A stretch of DNA of 64,000 bases. Source: Amycolatopsis sp. DSM 110486 (GTDB taxonomy: Bacteria > Actinomycetota > Actinomycetes > Mycobacteriales > Pseudonocardiaceae). The DNA lies in contig NZ_CP080519.1 of assembly GCF_019468465.1 (NCBI RefSeq), positions 124,001 to 188,000 on the forward strand, in the 5' to 3' direction. Under the pieces are notes generated by a model, which was not told the DNA's origin, made no database searches, and saw only the letters and a list, made by a program, of their open reading frames with translations. Position numbers and translations under genes: made by a program. Shown here piece by piece: positions 17,546 through 29,146 of the stretch. The number at the start of each line of letters is the position of its first letter. The first letter of the stretch is position 1.

Positions 17546-18109
17546 ATGAGCGCGACACCCGAAGATCTGATCGAGCGCAGCATCCCGTTCATCAACGAGA
17601 TCAAGAACCGCACAGCCGGAGTCGAGCTGGAAACCTGGCTCAACGAGAGCCGGGGACCGGGCTCCGAACTGTGGGACGACCTCGCCCGGATGATCAAGGA
17701 AGGCGTGGCCGAGGGCTGGGCCGCCAACATCGAGGTGGACGGCCCCAACTACCGCCGCAGCAGGATCATCGAGCCGTCCGAGCGGCTGAGCTGGTTCAGC
17801 ATCACCGCGGTCTACCTCAACAGCGTCCCGCTGTTCTGCGGTGAATACCACCAGCACCCCTACGGCGAGATCAACATGGTCATCCCCCTGGATCCCGGCG
17901 CCCTGCTGCGTGGGCCGCGCGGCTGGCAGGGACCGGGATGGACCTCGCCCGAGCCGGGCAGCCACCACTACCCCGAGGTCGTGGGCGGCGGCCTGATCGC
18001 CTTGTTCTACCTGCCCGCGGGGCGCATCTCCTACGACATCACGGTGCCCGACGACTACGAGGTCACCGTGCCCGAGGGCTATGAGATCGCCGCGTCCGAC
18101 GGGCGCTGA
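17546..18109 (+). CDS. PnbB-like 4-hydroxylaminobenzoate lyase family protein (DUF4863)
   Basis: 187-residue protein from ATG 17546, with AGGAG 10 bases upstream. The core has a cupin-like motif YHQHPYGEIN near 107-116, then PGSHHYPEVVGGG and LFYLPAGRISYD, a pattern I recognise from the PnbB family. In proteobacteria PnbB converts 4-hydroxylaminobenzoate to protocatechuate with ammonium release, after nitroreductase PnbA makes the hydroxylamine. The next gene, 18 bases on, is a nitroreductase and the third an aromatic-acid-type MFS transporter, which supports the assignment. Assignment is from recall, without alignment; substrate could be another nitro- or hydroxylamino-aromatic. Confidence 0.7.
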   Translation: MSATPEDLIERSIPFINEIKNRTAGVELETWLNESRGPGSELWDDLARMIKEGVAEGWAANIEVDGPNYRRSRIIEPSERLSWFSITAVYLNSVPLFCGEYHQHPYGEINMVIPLDPGALLRGPRGWQGPGWTSPEPGSHHYPEVVGGGLIALFYLPAGRISYDITVPDDYEVTVPEGYEIAASDGR

Positions 18110-18127
18110 CCCGAGGCCGACCAGCTG

Positions 18128-18874
18128 ATGAACGACACCACCACCACGAAATTCGCCGCGTCGACCGGCCCGGCGAAGGGCGCGGCGACCGTCGTCGAGG
18201 CGCTGCTGACCCGGCGCAGCGTGCGCGCGTTTCTGCCCACCCCCGTCCCGAGAGCCGAGGTGGAGCGCCTGCTGGCGCTCGCCTCCCGCTCGGCCAGCAA
18301 TTCCAACGGTCAGCCGTGGCACGTCCACGTCCTGACCGGCGAGCCGAAGAGACGCCTGACCGAGGCGCTCTGGCAGGCGCTGGACGGCGACGGTCGCGTC
18401 ACCGAACAGGAGTACCCGTACCAGCCGGCCGCGCAGGATTGGGAAGAACCGTTCCGGAGCCGGCGACAGAGGTTCGGCGAAGGTCTCTACCGGGACACCC
18501 TCGGCATCGAGGCGCACGACGCCGAGGGACGACTGGCCCATCACCGTCGCAACTACGACTTCTTCGGCGCCCCGGTCGGCCTGGTCCTCACGGTCAGCCG
18601 GAGTCCGCTCGCCGGCGCGCTCATCGACGCCGGACTGTTCCTGCAAGCGTTGATGCTGCTGGCCCGGCAAGCGGGGCTCGACACCTGCCCGCAAGCCTCG
18701 TTCATCGACTTCTACCCGGTTCTGAGGCAGCAGCTGAAGATTCCGGACGACCAGATCATCGTGTGCGGGCTCGCGCTCGGCCACGCCGATCCCGACCACC
18801 GCCTCAGCGGGCACCGGACAGCGCGAGAACCGGTCGGCACCTTCACGACCTTCCACAACGGCGAAACCGTCTGA
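18128..18874 (+). CDS. FMN-dependent nitroreductase (PnbA-like context)
   Basis: A 248-residue nitroreductase-fold protein: TRRSVRAF near residue 27 (FMN phosphate binding), SNSNGQPWHV near 58, and a C-terminal DQIIVCGLALG segment. Such enzymes reduce nitro groups with NAD(P)H via FMN. Lying directly downstream of a hydroxylaminobenzoate-lyase-like gene, it is a good candidate for nitroarene to hydroxylamine reduction, the first step of the inferred pathway. It is distinct from the three Acg-type nitroreductases farther right. Confidence 0.88.
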   Translation: MNDTTTTKFAASTGPAKGAATVVEALLTRRSVRAFLPTPVPRAEVERLLALASRSASNSNGQPWHVHVLTGEPKRRLTEALWQALDGDGRVTEQEYPYQPAAQDWEEPFRSRRQRFGEGLYRDTLGIEAHDAEGRLAHHRRNYDFFGAPVGLVLTVSRSPLAGALIDAGLFLQALMLLARQAGLDTCPQASFIDFYPVLRQQLKIPDDQIIVCGLALGHADPDHRLSGHRTAREPVGTFTTFHNGETV

Positions 18875-18995
18875 TCTCCGACGGCGAATTCGCTGCCGCT
18901 CGATGACTTTCCCCGATCCCCGGGCTTTCTCCCTCCCCTTGTCTCGACACCGAATCTTCGGTGGATCGTGCCCCCACCCGAAAGGCGATATCGCC

Positions 18996-20432
18996 GTGCC
19001 TTCTCGAATATCGGAACCAGGCCGCACCGTGCGCCTGGACGACCTGATCGACGGCCGACCAGTAGGCAGATTCCACGTCCTGGTCCTGGCTTTGACCGGC
19101 CTGGTCATGTTCCTCGACGGTCTCGACACGCAAGCGATCAGCTTCGTCGCCCCGGCGGTCGCCCGGGAATGGTCCCTGCCCGTCGCCGCGCTCGGCCCGA
19201 TCTTCTCGGCTTCGATCGTCGGGCTGATGATCGGTTACCTGGCGCTCTCGCCGTTGGCCCACCGGATCGGGCACCGCAAGCTCGTCATCGCCGCCACGGC
19301 GTTGTTCGGGGTGTTCACCGTGCTGTGCGCGGTGGCCGGGAACGAGACGCAGCTGATCGCGCTGCGGCTGTTGACCGGGGCGGGCCTCGGCGCGGCCATC
19401 CCAAGCGCCGTCGCGCTGGCCAGCGAGTTCGCGCCGGCCCGGCGCCGCTCGACGTTCGTCATGTTGATCTACTGCTGGCTGGCCCTCGGCTTCGTCGCGG
19501 CGAGCTTGATCTCCGGCGCGGTCATCCCGGCCTGGGGATGGCGACCCCTGTTCGTGCTCGGCGGCATCCTGCCGTTGCTCCTCGCGCTGGTTCTGCTGAG
19601 GTTGCTGCCCGATTCCCCGAGCTACCTCCTGCCCCGCGACGCCGCTCGAGCTCGCGCGACCCTGCGGCGTCTCGACCCTGACCTGGATCCGACGACGCGC
19701 GTGTTGCCCGCCGAGCGCGCCCCCGGAGCCGCCGGGGCATCGGCGCGAACCCGTTCTCCGCTGATCGAGCTGTTCCGGCGGCACTGGCTGGTCAGCACCG
19801 CGTTGCTGTGGATCGCGTTCATGCTCAACCTCGGTGTGTTCTACGCCGTTCAAAGCTGGCTGCCCACGATCCTGGGCCGGCTCGGACACGCGCCCTCGAC
19901 GGCGGTCCTCGCGACGGCGCTCACGACGATCGGCGGGATCGTCGCGGCGCTCGTGATCGGACCCTCGATGGACCGGCGCGGGCCGTTCGGCACGCTCGGT
20001 GTGGTCTACCTCCTCGGCGCGGTGTTCGTGTCGATGCTCGCGTTCGCGGTCACCGGGGAGAGCTGGCTGGTGCTCGGCGCGGCGTTCCTCGCCGGCACCT
20101 GCGTGACCGGTGGGCAGATGAGCGTCGTCGCGCTGGCCACGGTGCTCTACCCGCCTCGGATCCGGCCGACCGGCGTCGGCTGGGCCCTGGGCATCGGCCG
20201 GATCGGCGGCATCCTGGGGCCGCTGCTCGTCGGGTTCGCCCTGGGCGGCGGGACGGCTCCCCGAACCGTGTTCGTGGTGATGGGCGTGGTCCTCCTGGTG
20301 GCCAGCGGCGCGGTCATGGCCCTGGCCAGGGTTTCGCGCACCGTCCGGACCGACGCCCGGCGGGCTGACTCCGCCGGCTCGTCCGCGGCCGGCTCGGATG
20401 CGGCACGAACAGTGGCCGTCACCGGCGACTGA
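18996..20432 (+). CDS. MFS transporter, aromatic acid:H+ symporter type
   Basis: 478 residues with 12 predicted membrane segments. FLDGLDTQAISF in the first segment matches the charged DG-x-D motif of aromatic-acid symporters (PcaK/BenK group), and RIGHRK is the MFS loop 2-3 motif. I prefer GTG 18996 with AAAGG upstream; the frame is open to an ATG at 18903, which would add 31 unlikely residues. Third gene of the rightward operon, presumably importing the aromatic acid that the nitroreductase and lyase consume. A hairpin follows. Confidence 0.85.
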   Translation: MPSRISEPGRTVRLDDLIDGRPVGRFHVLVLALTGLVMFLDGLDTQAISFVAPAVAREWSLPVAALGPIFSASIVGLMIGYLALSPLAHRIGHRKLVIAATALFGVFTVLCAVAGNETQLIALRLLTGAGLGAAIPSAVALASEFAPARRRSTFVMLIYCWLALGFVAASLISGAVIPAWGWRPLFVLGGILPLLLALVLLRLLPDSPSYLLPRDAARARATLRRLDPDLDPTTRVLPAERAPGAAGASARTRSPLIELFRRHWLVSTALLWIAFMLNLGVFYAVQSWLPTILGRLGHAPSTAVLATALTTIGGIVAALVIGPSMDRRGPFGTLGVVYLLGAVFVSMLAFAVTGESWLVLGAAFLAGTCVTGGQMSVVALATVLYPPRIRPTGVGWALGIGRIGGILGPLLVGFALGGGTAPRTVFVVMGVVLLVASGAVMALARVSRTVRTDARRADSAGSSAAGSDAARTVAVTGD

Positions 20433-20449
20433 CGACCCGACGACCGACC

Positions 20450-20488
20450 GGGAACCGAGCGGGCCGCACCACGGCCCGTTCGGTTCCC
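20450..20488. terminator. Bidirectional hairpin terminator
   Basis: A 17-bp stem (GGGAACCGAGCGGGCCG against CGGCCCGTTCGGTTCCC, one G-U pair) with a 5-base loop CACCA. It lies between the convergent MFS and IclR genes, where a shared terminator is expected. There is no strong U-tract, as is common in high-GC actinobacteria. Confidence 0.75.
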
Positions 20489-20538
20489 TGCGGCCGGCTT
20501 CAGGGCACGTCCGTCGCATGTGGACGGTTGCCGGCCGG

Positions 20539-21309
20539 TCAGGAGGGCCGGCCCACTGGCGCATCAGGCTCGACGCGGCGGGAGATCTCCCTCGCCACGT
20601 CACGGATCGCCGCCGCGTAGCGCGACACGTCGACGTGGGAATGCGCGACGATGCCCACGGCCGCCCGCACGTCTCCCCTGCCGTCGGTCACCGCCGCCGC
20701 GACCGAGGACGTACCGAGCGTCATCTCCTGGTGCACGGTACCGATTCCGGTGTCGCGCGTCGCGGAGATCGCGGCGGCGAGCCGACCGGGTTCAGTCAGC
20801 GTGTAGCGGGTGCAGCGTGCGAGACCGCGCTGCTGCACCTGGGAAACGACGTGAGCGGGAGCCGACGCCAGCAGCACCTTTCCGACGCCGGTCGCGTGCA
20901 ACGGCAGCCGCCCGCCGACCTCCGTGACGGTGCGGACGGCCCGCGGTCCGGTGAGCCGCTCGATAACGAGCGCGTCGTGGCCGGCGCGGAGGGCGAGCTG
21001 CACGTTCTCGTGCGTGGACTCGTAGAGGTTCTGCATGAGCGGCAGGGCCGTCTCGCGCAGTCCCGACGGGATCGTCGCGCGGGTCCCGAGCTCCCAGAGC
21101 CGCAAGCCCACGCGATACCGGCCGCTGGGTGCGCGTTCGATCCCGCCCCACCGCTCGAGTGCGCCCAGCATGCGATGGGTCGTGGACAGCGGCAGGCCGG
21201 ATCGCCCGGCGATCTCGACGAGGGTCAGCTCGGCCCCGTCGAAGACGTCGAGCAGGGTCAGCAGCCGATCGATCGTGGACCGACCGGGCTCACGCGCGTT
21301 ACCGGACAC
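20539..21309 (-). CDS. IclR-family transcriptional regulator
   Basis: 256 residues, GTG 21309 with GGAAGGAG upstream. Winged HTH at about 10-70 (LTLVEIAGRSGLPLSTTHRML) and an effector domain at about 80-250 with PLHATGVGKVLLA, the usual family signature. IclR proteins such as PcaR and PobR often control protocatechuate and hydroxybenzoate pathways, which fits the adjacent nitroaromatic-type cluster. It may add a second layer of control over the transporter operon, which ends facing it. Confidence 0.9.
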   Translation of the reverse strand: MSGNAREPGRSTIDRLLTLLDVFDGAELTLVEIAGRSGLPLSTTHRMLGALERWGGIERAPSGRYRVGLRLWELGTRATIPSGLRETALPLMQNLYESTHENVQLALRAGHDALVIERLTGPRAVRTVTEVGGRLPLHATGVGKVLLASAPAHVVSQVQQRGLARCTRYTLTEPGRLAAAISATRDTGIGTVHQEMTLGTSSVAAAVTDGRGDVRAAVGIVAHSHVDVSRYAAAIRDVAREISRRVEPDAPVGRPS

Positions 21310-21369
21310 GACACGTACTCCTTCCCGCCGCGGCCGCGGCAGCGCTCGACGGCACCCGCCGGAAACCGA

Positions 21370-21981
21370 TCAGCCGCAGGTTTTGACGCCGGTGGCGATC
21401 CGGGCGACACGCTCTCCCTGGTGCCGGGCCGCCGCCCGGGCGGTCTCGTCGACGGGCGCCTCGCCTCGCCGCCCGACATGGCTGCTGCCGTAGGGGTTTC
21501 CGTCGGCGAACTTGACGGGATCGGTGTACCCCGGCGCGACGACGATGCCGCCGAAGTGGTGGAACGTGGTGTACAGAGCGAGCAACGTCGATTCCTGGCC
21601 GCCGTGGTCGGTGTCGGTCGTCGTGAACCCGGAGTACACCTTGTCCGCGAGCTGCCCCTGCGCCCACTGGGGACCCAGCGTGTCGAGGAACTGCTTGAGC
21701 TGGCTGGCGATGTTGCCGAAGCGAGTGGGTGACCCCATCACGATGCCGTCCGCCCACAGCAGGTCGTCGGGAGTGGCGACCGGCAGGTCGCGGGTCGCGG
21801 CGACGTGCTCGGCCCACGCCGGCCGCGACGCGATCGCCGCCTCGGGCGCGAGCTCGGCGACCTTGCGCAGGCGAACCTCGGCGCCGGCCTTCTCGGCCCC
21901 GATCACGATCTCCCGGGCGAGTTCGTGCGTGGTGCCGGTGGACGAGTAGTAGACGACGGTCACCCTGGTCGGCTCGGGCAT
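21370..21981 (-). CDS. WrbA-like flavodoxin-fold NAD(P)H:quinone oxidoreductase
   Basis: 203 residues. YYSSTGTTHELA near 11 is the flavodoxin FMN-phosphate loop, and GSPTRFGNIASQLKQFLDTLG is characteristic of WrbA proteins, which reduce quinones by two electrons. ATG 21981 has an AGGATCTC-type site upstream. TetR palindrome site C lies 22-42 bases upstream, linking it to the nitroaromatic regulon, where it could protect against quinones formed from catechols or aminophenols. Confidence 0.9.
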   Translation of the reverse strand: MPEPTRVTVVYYSSTGTTHELAREIVIGAEKAGAEVRLRKVAELAPEAAIASRPAWAEHVAATRDLPVATPDDLLWADGIVMGSPTRFGNIASQLKQFLDTLGPQWAQGQLADKVYSGFTTTDTDHGGQESTLLALYTTFHHFGGIVVAPGYTDPVKFADGNPYGSSHVGRRGEAPVDETARAAARHQGERVARIATGVKTCG

Positions 21982-22002
21982 GGAGATCCTCTCGGTTCGA
22001 AC

Positions 22003-22023
22003 GTTACAGTGAGGATCTGTAAC
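22003..22023. promoter_or_regulatory. TetR operator candidate, site C (GTTACA-N9-TGTAAC)
   Basis: GTTACA at 22003-22008 and TGTAAC at 22018-22023, spacer 9, directly upstream of the WrbA-like gene. Same core and spacing as sites A and B. The remaining gap to 22348 has no visible gene or strong repeat. Confidence 0.75.
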
Positions 22024-22348
22024 TTATCAGGCCCAGGCCTGCTCGCGGTCCCGATGTGGCGGACGAGACGCACTGCTCCCCGGGCGGCCCGGACGCCGGC
22101 TCCCGGCGAGGGCAGGCTCGGGACAGGCGGCACAGGGCGCTCATCCCCAGGACAGTTTCGGGAATTCACCGGAGCCGCGATGTGAATACCCGATGAGAAC
22201 ACGGCAGTAATAGCCGTGATCGGGTCACTTCTTATCGAGATCGGCTCATCCCGCCCGAGCGGCCAGGTTGCGCGGAAACGCCGCACCCGCATTCGGCTAG
22301 GGTGACCCGCGTTCAAGCTGTGGGGTTTCGAGAAAGGCTGACCCGAGA

Positions 22349-23074
22349 GTGACCGAACCACTTGTGCCACTGGATGAATCGTGGTCGACGGCGCTGGCGT
22401 TCGCCGCGCACCCGGACGACCTCGAATACGGCACGGCCTCGGCCGTCGCCCGCTGGACCTCGCAGGGCAAGCGAGTCGTCTACTGCCTGGCGACGAGCGG
22501 TGAAGCCGGCATCGACGCCATCGACCCCGCGGTCGCCGGACCCCTGCGAGAAGCCGAAGAACGCGCCGGCGCGGCCGCCGTCGGCGTCGACCTGGTGGAG
22601 TTCCTCGGTCACCCGGACGGCGTCCTCGAATACGGGCTCCCGCTGCGCCGGGACATCGCCCGGGCCATCCGCCGGCACCGCCCCGACGTCGTCGTGACGG
22701 GCAACTACCACGACCGCTGGGGCCCGGGTGCCCCCAACCAGGCCGACCACATCGCACTGGGTCGCGCCGTCCTGGACGGCGCCCGGGACGCGGGCAACCG
22801 CTGGGTCTTCCGGGAGCTGCTCGACGAAGGCCTCGACCCGTGGCAGGTGCGGCGGATCGTCGTCACCCACAGCCCCGAATCCACCCACGGCGTCGACACG
22901 ACGGACTTCCTCGATCAGGGCGTCGCCTCCCTCGAAGCCCACGCCGAATACCTGCGCGGGATCGGCCCCGGCGACATGGCCTCGCCCCGGGAGTTCCTGG
23001 AATCCTCCGGGGCCGAGACGGGTCTGCGGCTGGGCGTGCGGTTCGCCGTCCCCGCCGAGGTCATCGTGCTCTGA
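22349..23074 (+). CDS. PIG-L family deacetylase
   Basis: 241 residues from GTG 22349. AAHPDDLE near 20-27 is the zinc-binding motif of the LmbE/PIG-L family, and NQADHIALG near 131 holds the third zinc ligand. Members deacetylate GlcNAc-inositol, mycothiol S-conjugates or other N-acyl compounds. MshB/Mca-like activity is possible in a mycothiol-producing actinobacterium, but the length is shorter than Mca (about 290). It stands alone between the nitroaromatic-type and dormancy blocks; 23075-23288 downstream shows no gene. Confidence 0.85.
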   Translation: MTEPLVPLDESWSTALAFAAHPDDLEYGTASAVARWTSQGKRVVYCLATSGEAGIDAIDPAVAGPLREAEERAGAAAVGVDLVEFLGHPDGVLEYGLPLRRDIARAIRRHRPDVVVTGNYHDRWGPGAPNQADHIALGRAVLDGARDAGNRWVFRELLDEGLDPWQVRRIVVTHSPESTHGVDTTDFLDQGVASLEAHAEYLRGIGPGDMASPREFLESSGAETGLRLGVRFAVPAEVIVL

Positions 23075-23288
23075 CCCGGCCGCGCGCGAACAATTCCCGA
23101 TGGCCGAAAGGCCGCCGGGCGGTGCCCCTTTAGTCATTGATATTGACCAGCCGTCGGTCGAAAAGCGCCGAGTGCGAAACGATCGGACCGATCGGCGACC
23201 TTTTCCTGATCGGCCAGGAAATTGCACCACGCGATGGCGCAGCCGCACACCAGCGGCTCGGAATTGTCCTGATCGGACGGTCGGTCGG

Positions 23289-24275
23289 TCAGAGGGCCGG
23301 TACGTCGGGTTCGGCCCGCTGTGTCGTCACGTCGGCGGCCGGCCGTCGCGACGTCATCCGGGTCGGGTGGCCGTACCCGATCCGCAGCAGCGCGTGCACC
23401 TGGCCCAGCCCGCGGAACAGCTCCAGGAACGGTCCCCGGGTGCCGTGGACCTCCAGTGGCTGAGAGAGGAACGAGGTGGCCAGGCCCTCCGCCGTGGCGG
23501 TCAGGAGGACGCGCTGCATCGCCATGCCGGCCCGGACGTCGGCGGCCGCGCCGTGATCGCGCGTCAGCACGACCGCCAGCAGCGGATCCTGCTCGAACGC
23601 CCGCGAGGGAACGGCCGGGTTCGTGTGCGAGGCGCGGTGGCACACGACACCGGGGATCTCGTGCGGCGGCCCGAAAGCGGCCGTCGGCACCCCGTCCGGG
23701 CTCTCCGCCGCCCGCCCGGTCCAGAACTCCGACTCCGCCCGGAACGCCGGATCCTCGGACTGCAGCGACTCCGCTCGCCGGACGAGCGCGGCGACCTTCG
23801 GGTAGCGCCCCGAGGCGTCCAGGAACTCGAGCTGCCCGCCTTCGCTCAGCGCCGCCGACTTCAGCCGGGCGCGGGCGACCGTCGGCACGGCGCGGTCGGC
23901 GAACGGGCGGCGGTTCGTGTGCCTGCGGTGCACCGCCTCGGCGAGCCTGCGGTCCTGTTCCGTCGAACGCCGGGTGCCGTCGAGACCGATCACGGCGAGC
24001 AGGTCCGGCGACGCGGGGTCCGGCAGGATCCGCACCCGCGCGCCGAGCCCGTTGAGCCGCAGGGTGATCACGAGGTTCAACACGGCGGCGCCACAGGACA
24101 ACCTCGCCTCGCGCGCCGCGGGATCCGCGACCGTGAGGACCCGCTCGCGGTCGAGCCACACCTCGACCGCGGCCCCGTCCACCACGAACCGCCACGGCTG
24201 GGTGTTGTGCGGAGACGGCGCTCGCACCGCCGCCGCGAGGGCCTGGTCGAACGCGGTGGGGAGCTGGTCGTTCAT
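23289..24275 (-). CDS. Acg-family nitroreductase-like protein 1
   Basis: 328 residues with two nitroreductase-like halves, as in mycobacterial Acg (Rv2032) and Rv3131 of the DosR regulon. APSPHNTQPWRF near 19-30 is the N-terminal signature and RRHTNRRPF the central one. Such proteins bind FMN but often lack measurable nitroreductase activity. It lies immediately downstream of devS, as Rv3131 lies next to devS in M. tuberculosis. A DosR-box-like palindrome at 24361-24380 is about 86 bases upstream of the start. Confidence 0.88.
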   Translation of the reverse strand: MNDQLPTAFDQALAAAVRAPSPHNTQPWRFVVDGAAVEVWLDRERVLTVADPAAREARLSCGAAVLNLVITLRLNGLGARVRILPDPASPDLLAVIGLDGTRRSTEQDRRLAEAVHRRHTNRRPFADRAVPTVARARLKSAALSEGGQLEFLDASGRYPKVAALVRRAESLQSEDPAFRAESEFWTGRAAESPDGVPTAAFGPPHEIPGVVCHRASHTNPAVPSRAFEQDPLLAVVLTRDHGAAADVRAGMAMQRVLLTATAEGLATSFLSQPLEVHGTRGPFLELFRGLGQVHALLRIGYGHPTRMTSRRPAADVTTQRAEPDVPAL

Positions 24276-24360
24276 CGTGGTCTCCGGGGGACGACACCTT
24301 GGGTCACCGTCGAGCCTGGTCCGCGCGGCCGGCCCGGTGTACGGGCGGCGGTCACGAGGT

Positions 24361-24380
24361 CGAGGGACCTAAGACCCCCG
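24361..24380. promoter_or_regulatory. DosR-box-like palindrome upstream of Acg-type gene
   Basis: Core GGGAC-CTAA-GACCC. Against the mycobacterial consensus (GGGACTWWAGTCCC core in a 20-mer) I count 13 of 20 matches with correct spacing. It lies between devS and the Acg-type gene, upstream of the latter. Confidence 0.5.
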
Positions 24381-24391
24381 GTGCCACCGGC

Positions 24392-27257
<2,866 letters not shown>

Positions 27258-27278
27258 CGACCGCGCCGGCTCCCGTCC

Positions 27279-28988
27279 CTAGCCCGTCGGCACCGTCCAG
27301 TGCACGGAGCCGGCCTCGGCACCGTGGCCGACCCCGCAGGTCCCTCCGCGCAGCCGCGCGGCTTCCGCCAGCTCCGCGAGGTCCGCGGCGGCCGATTCTT
27401 CGAGGTCGCCCGTGCCGTCGTGCCGGATCACCGCGGTGAGCCGGCCCGGCTCGGACCGGATCTCCACCTGGACCCAGGCCGCGGCCGCGTGGTGCGCGAC
27501 CAGCCGCAGGCCCCGCTCGAGGAAGGGCACCAGATCGGCGGCCACCAGCGTGTCCAGCTTGCCGGAGAACTGGGTCGAGACGGCGAACCCGAGCACGGGG
27601 GTGGCCTCGGAGAGCACCCGCAGGATCTCGTCGCGCTCAGGTGACGGGCCGGCGTCGGCCGGGTCGTCGACCGAGAACACGGTGGCCTGGATCTGGTCGA
27701 TGACGTCGTCGAGGTCGGCGATCGTCTCGCGGACCCGGCGCGCGACGATCGCCGACCGGGCGAGACCGGCCGTCGTCTGCAACGCCAGGCCGGCGGAGTA
27801 CAGCCGCCGGACCACCTGGCTGTGGAGATCGGCGGCGATCCGCTCACGTTCGTCGTACAGGGCGTTGCGCTGCTGTTCGGCCCGCGCCTCGGCCAGCTCG
27901 ATCGCCACGGACGCCTGGTTGGCGAACCCCGCCGCCATCTCCAGATCGTCCACGGTGAACGGCGGGCGGCCCGAGGCGCGCGCCGCGGTGAGCACGCCGT
28001 TGACCTGCCCGCTGCCGATGAGGGGCACGACGAGAACGGCGTCCACGTCCATCTCGATCGCCGGCCGGACCGGCAGCCGCTCCCGCTGTTCGAGCCACGA
28101 GCCCATCATCGGCTCGCCGGTGAGGAAGACCGAACCGGAGACCGACGAGCCGACGGGCAGCATGAGGCCCTCCAGCTTTTCCGCGCCGGCCCCGACCGCC
28201 AGGTCCACGCGCAGGGTGCCCTCGGTGCCGGCCGGCCTGACGACCGTCACCAGTTCGGCGTCGGCGAGCTCCCGGGTGTGACGTGCGATGAGCGCGAGCG
28301 GGTTCTCCGACTCCGACGAGAGGAGCTCGCGGGTGATCGCGGCGGACGCCCGCAGCCACTCCTGCTGGACCCTCGCCGTCTGGTACAGGCGCGCGTTGTC
28401 GATCGCGCTGCCCGCGGCGGCGGCGAGGGCGAGCGCGAGCTCTTCGTCCTCGGCGCTGAACCGGCCGGTGACGCTGTCGGTGAGGTAGAGGTTGCCGAAC
28501 ACCGCGTCACGCACCCGGATCGGGACGCCCAGGAAGTTCGCCATCGGCGGATGGCCCGCCGGGAAACCGGTGGACCGCGGGTCGTCTTGCAGGCGGGCGA
28601 GCCGGATGGGCCGGGGATCCTCGACCAGGGCGCCCAGCAGCCCCTTGCCCTCAGGCAGGTGGCCGAGTTTCGCCACCGTCTCGGCGGCCATGCCCACGTG
28701 CACGAACTCGGCGAGCTGTCCGTCCGGGCCGATCACGCCCAGCGCCGCGTAGTGCGCCCCCACCAGCTCGCGAGCCGCCTCGACGATGCGCGTGAGCAGC
28801 GCGGGCAAGGCGAGGTCACTCGTGATCATCGTGGTCGCGCGCAGCAGGCCGCGCAGCCGGCCTTGGGTTCCCATGACCTCCTGGGCGCGTTCGACCAGCT
28901 GCGCGAGCAACTGGTCGAGCTCCAGCCTCGGCAGGTCGGGGAAGGTCAGCCTGCCTGGGTCGGGCTGGTCGTCCTGGGCTCCGCTCAC
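27279..28988 (-). CDS. DevS/DosT-like GAF sensor with degenerate kinase ATPase domain
   Basis: 569 residues from GTG 28988. Two GAF domains (about 55-210 and 230-370) align with DevS; the heme-ligand histidine is kept in GHPPM (His146). The dimerisation helix retains a histidine in AADLHSQVVRRL (His389), but the C-terminal 150 residues lack the N-box (RGLRLVAHHAA instead of EAVSNAVRH) and the G1 box (RHDGTGD). It may therefore not bind ATP and could modulate DevS by heterodimerisation or serve as a phosphoacceptor. It ends 21 bases from the convergent Acg-type gene. Confidence 0.85.
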   Translation of the reverse strand: MSGAQDDQPDPGRLTFPDLPRLELDQLLAQLVERAQEVMGTQGRLRGLLRATTMITSDLALPALLTRIVEAARELVGAHYAALGVIGPDGQLAEFVHVGMAAETVAKLGHLPEGKGLLGALVEDPRPIRLARLQDDPRSTGFPAGHPPMANFLGVPIRVRDAVFGNLYLTDSVTGRFSAEDEELALALAAAAGSAIDNARLYQTARVQQEWLRASAAITRELLSSESENPLALIARHTRELADAELVTVVRPAGTEGTLRVDLAVGAGAEKLEGLMLPVGSSVSGSVFLTGEPMMGSWLEQRERLPVRPAIEMDVDAVLVVPLIGSGQVNGVLTAARASGRPPFTVDDLEMAAGFANQASVAIELAEARAEQQRNALYDERERIAADLHSQVVRRLYSAGLALQTTAGLARSAIVARRVRETIADLDDVIDQIQATVFSVDDPADAGPSPERDEILRVLSEATPVLGFAVSTQFSGKLDTLVAADLVPFLERGLRLVAHHAAAAWVQVEIRSEPGRLTAVIRHDGTGDLEESAAADLAELAEAARLRGGTCGVGHGAEAGSVHWTVPTG

Positions 28989-29146
28989 AGCCGTTCCTGT
29001 CTTCGCCGCGGTCCTCGCACACCGCGCAGGTCGCCGCTCCGGACACCCAGTCTCCCATCCTCGTGAGCACCGTCAAGCCGGTGAAAACCCGACCGGCAGT
29101 CCGGGGCTGCACGGTGTTCACCCACGTTTCCACTGTGGACAAAAGG

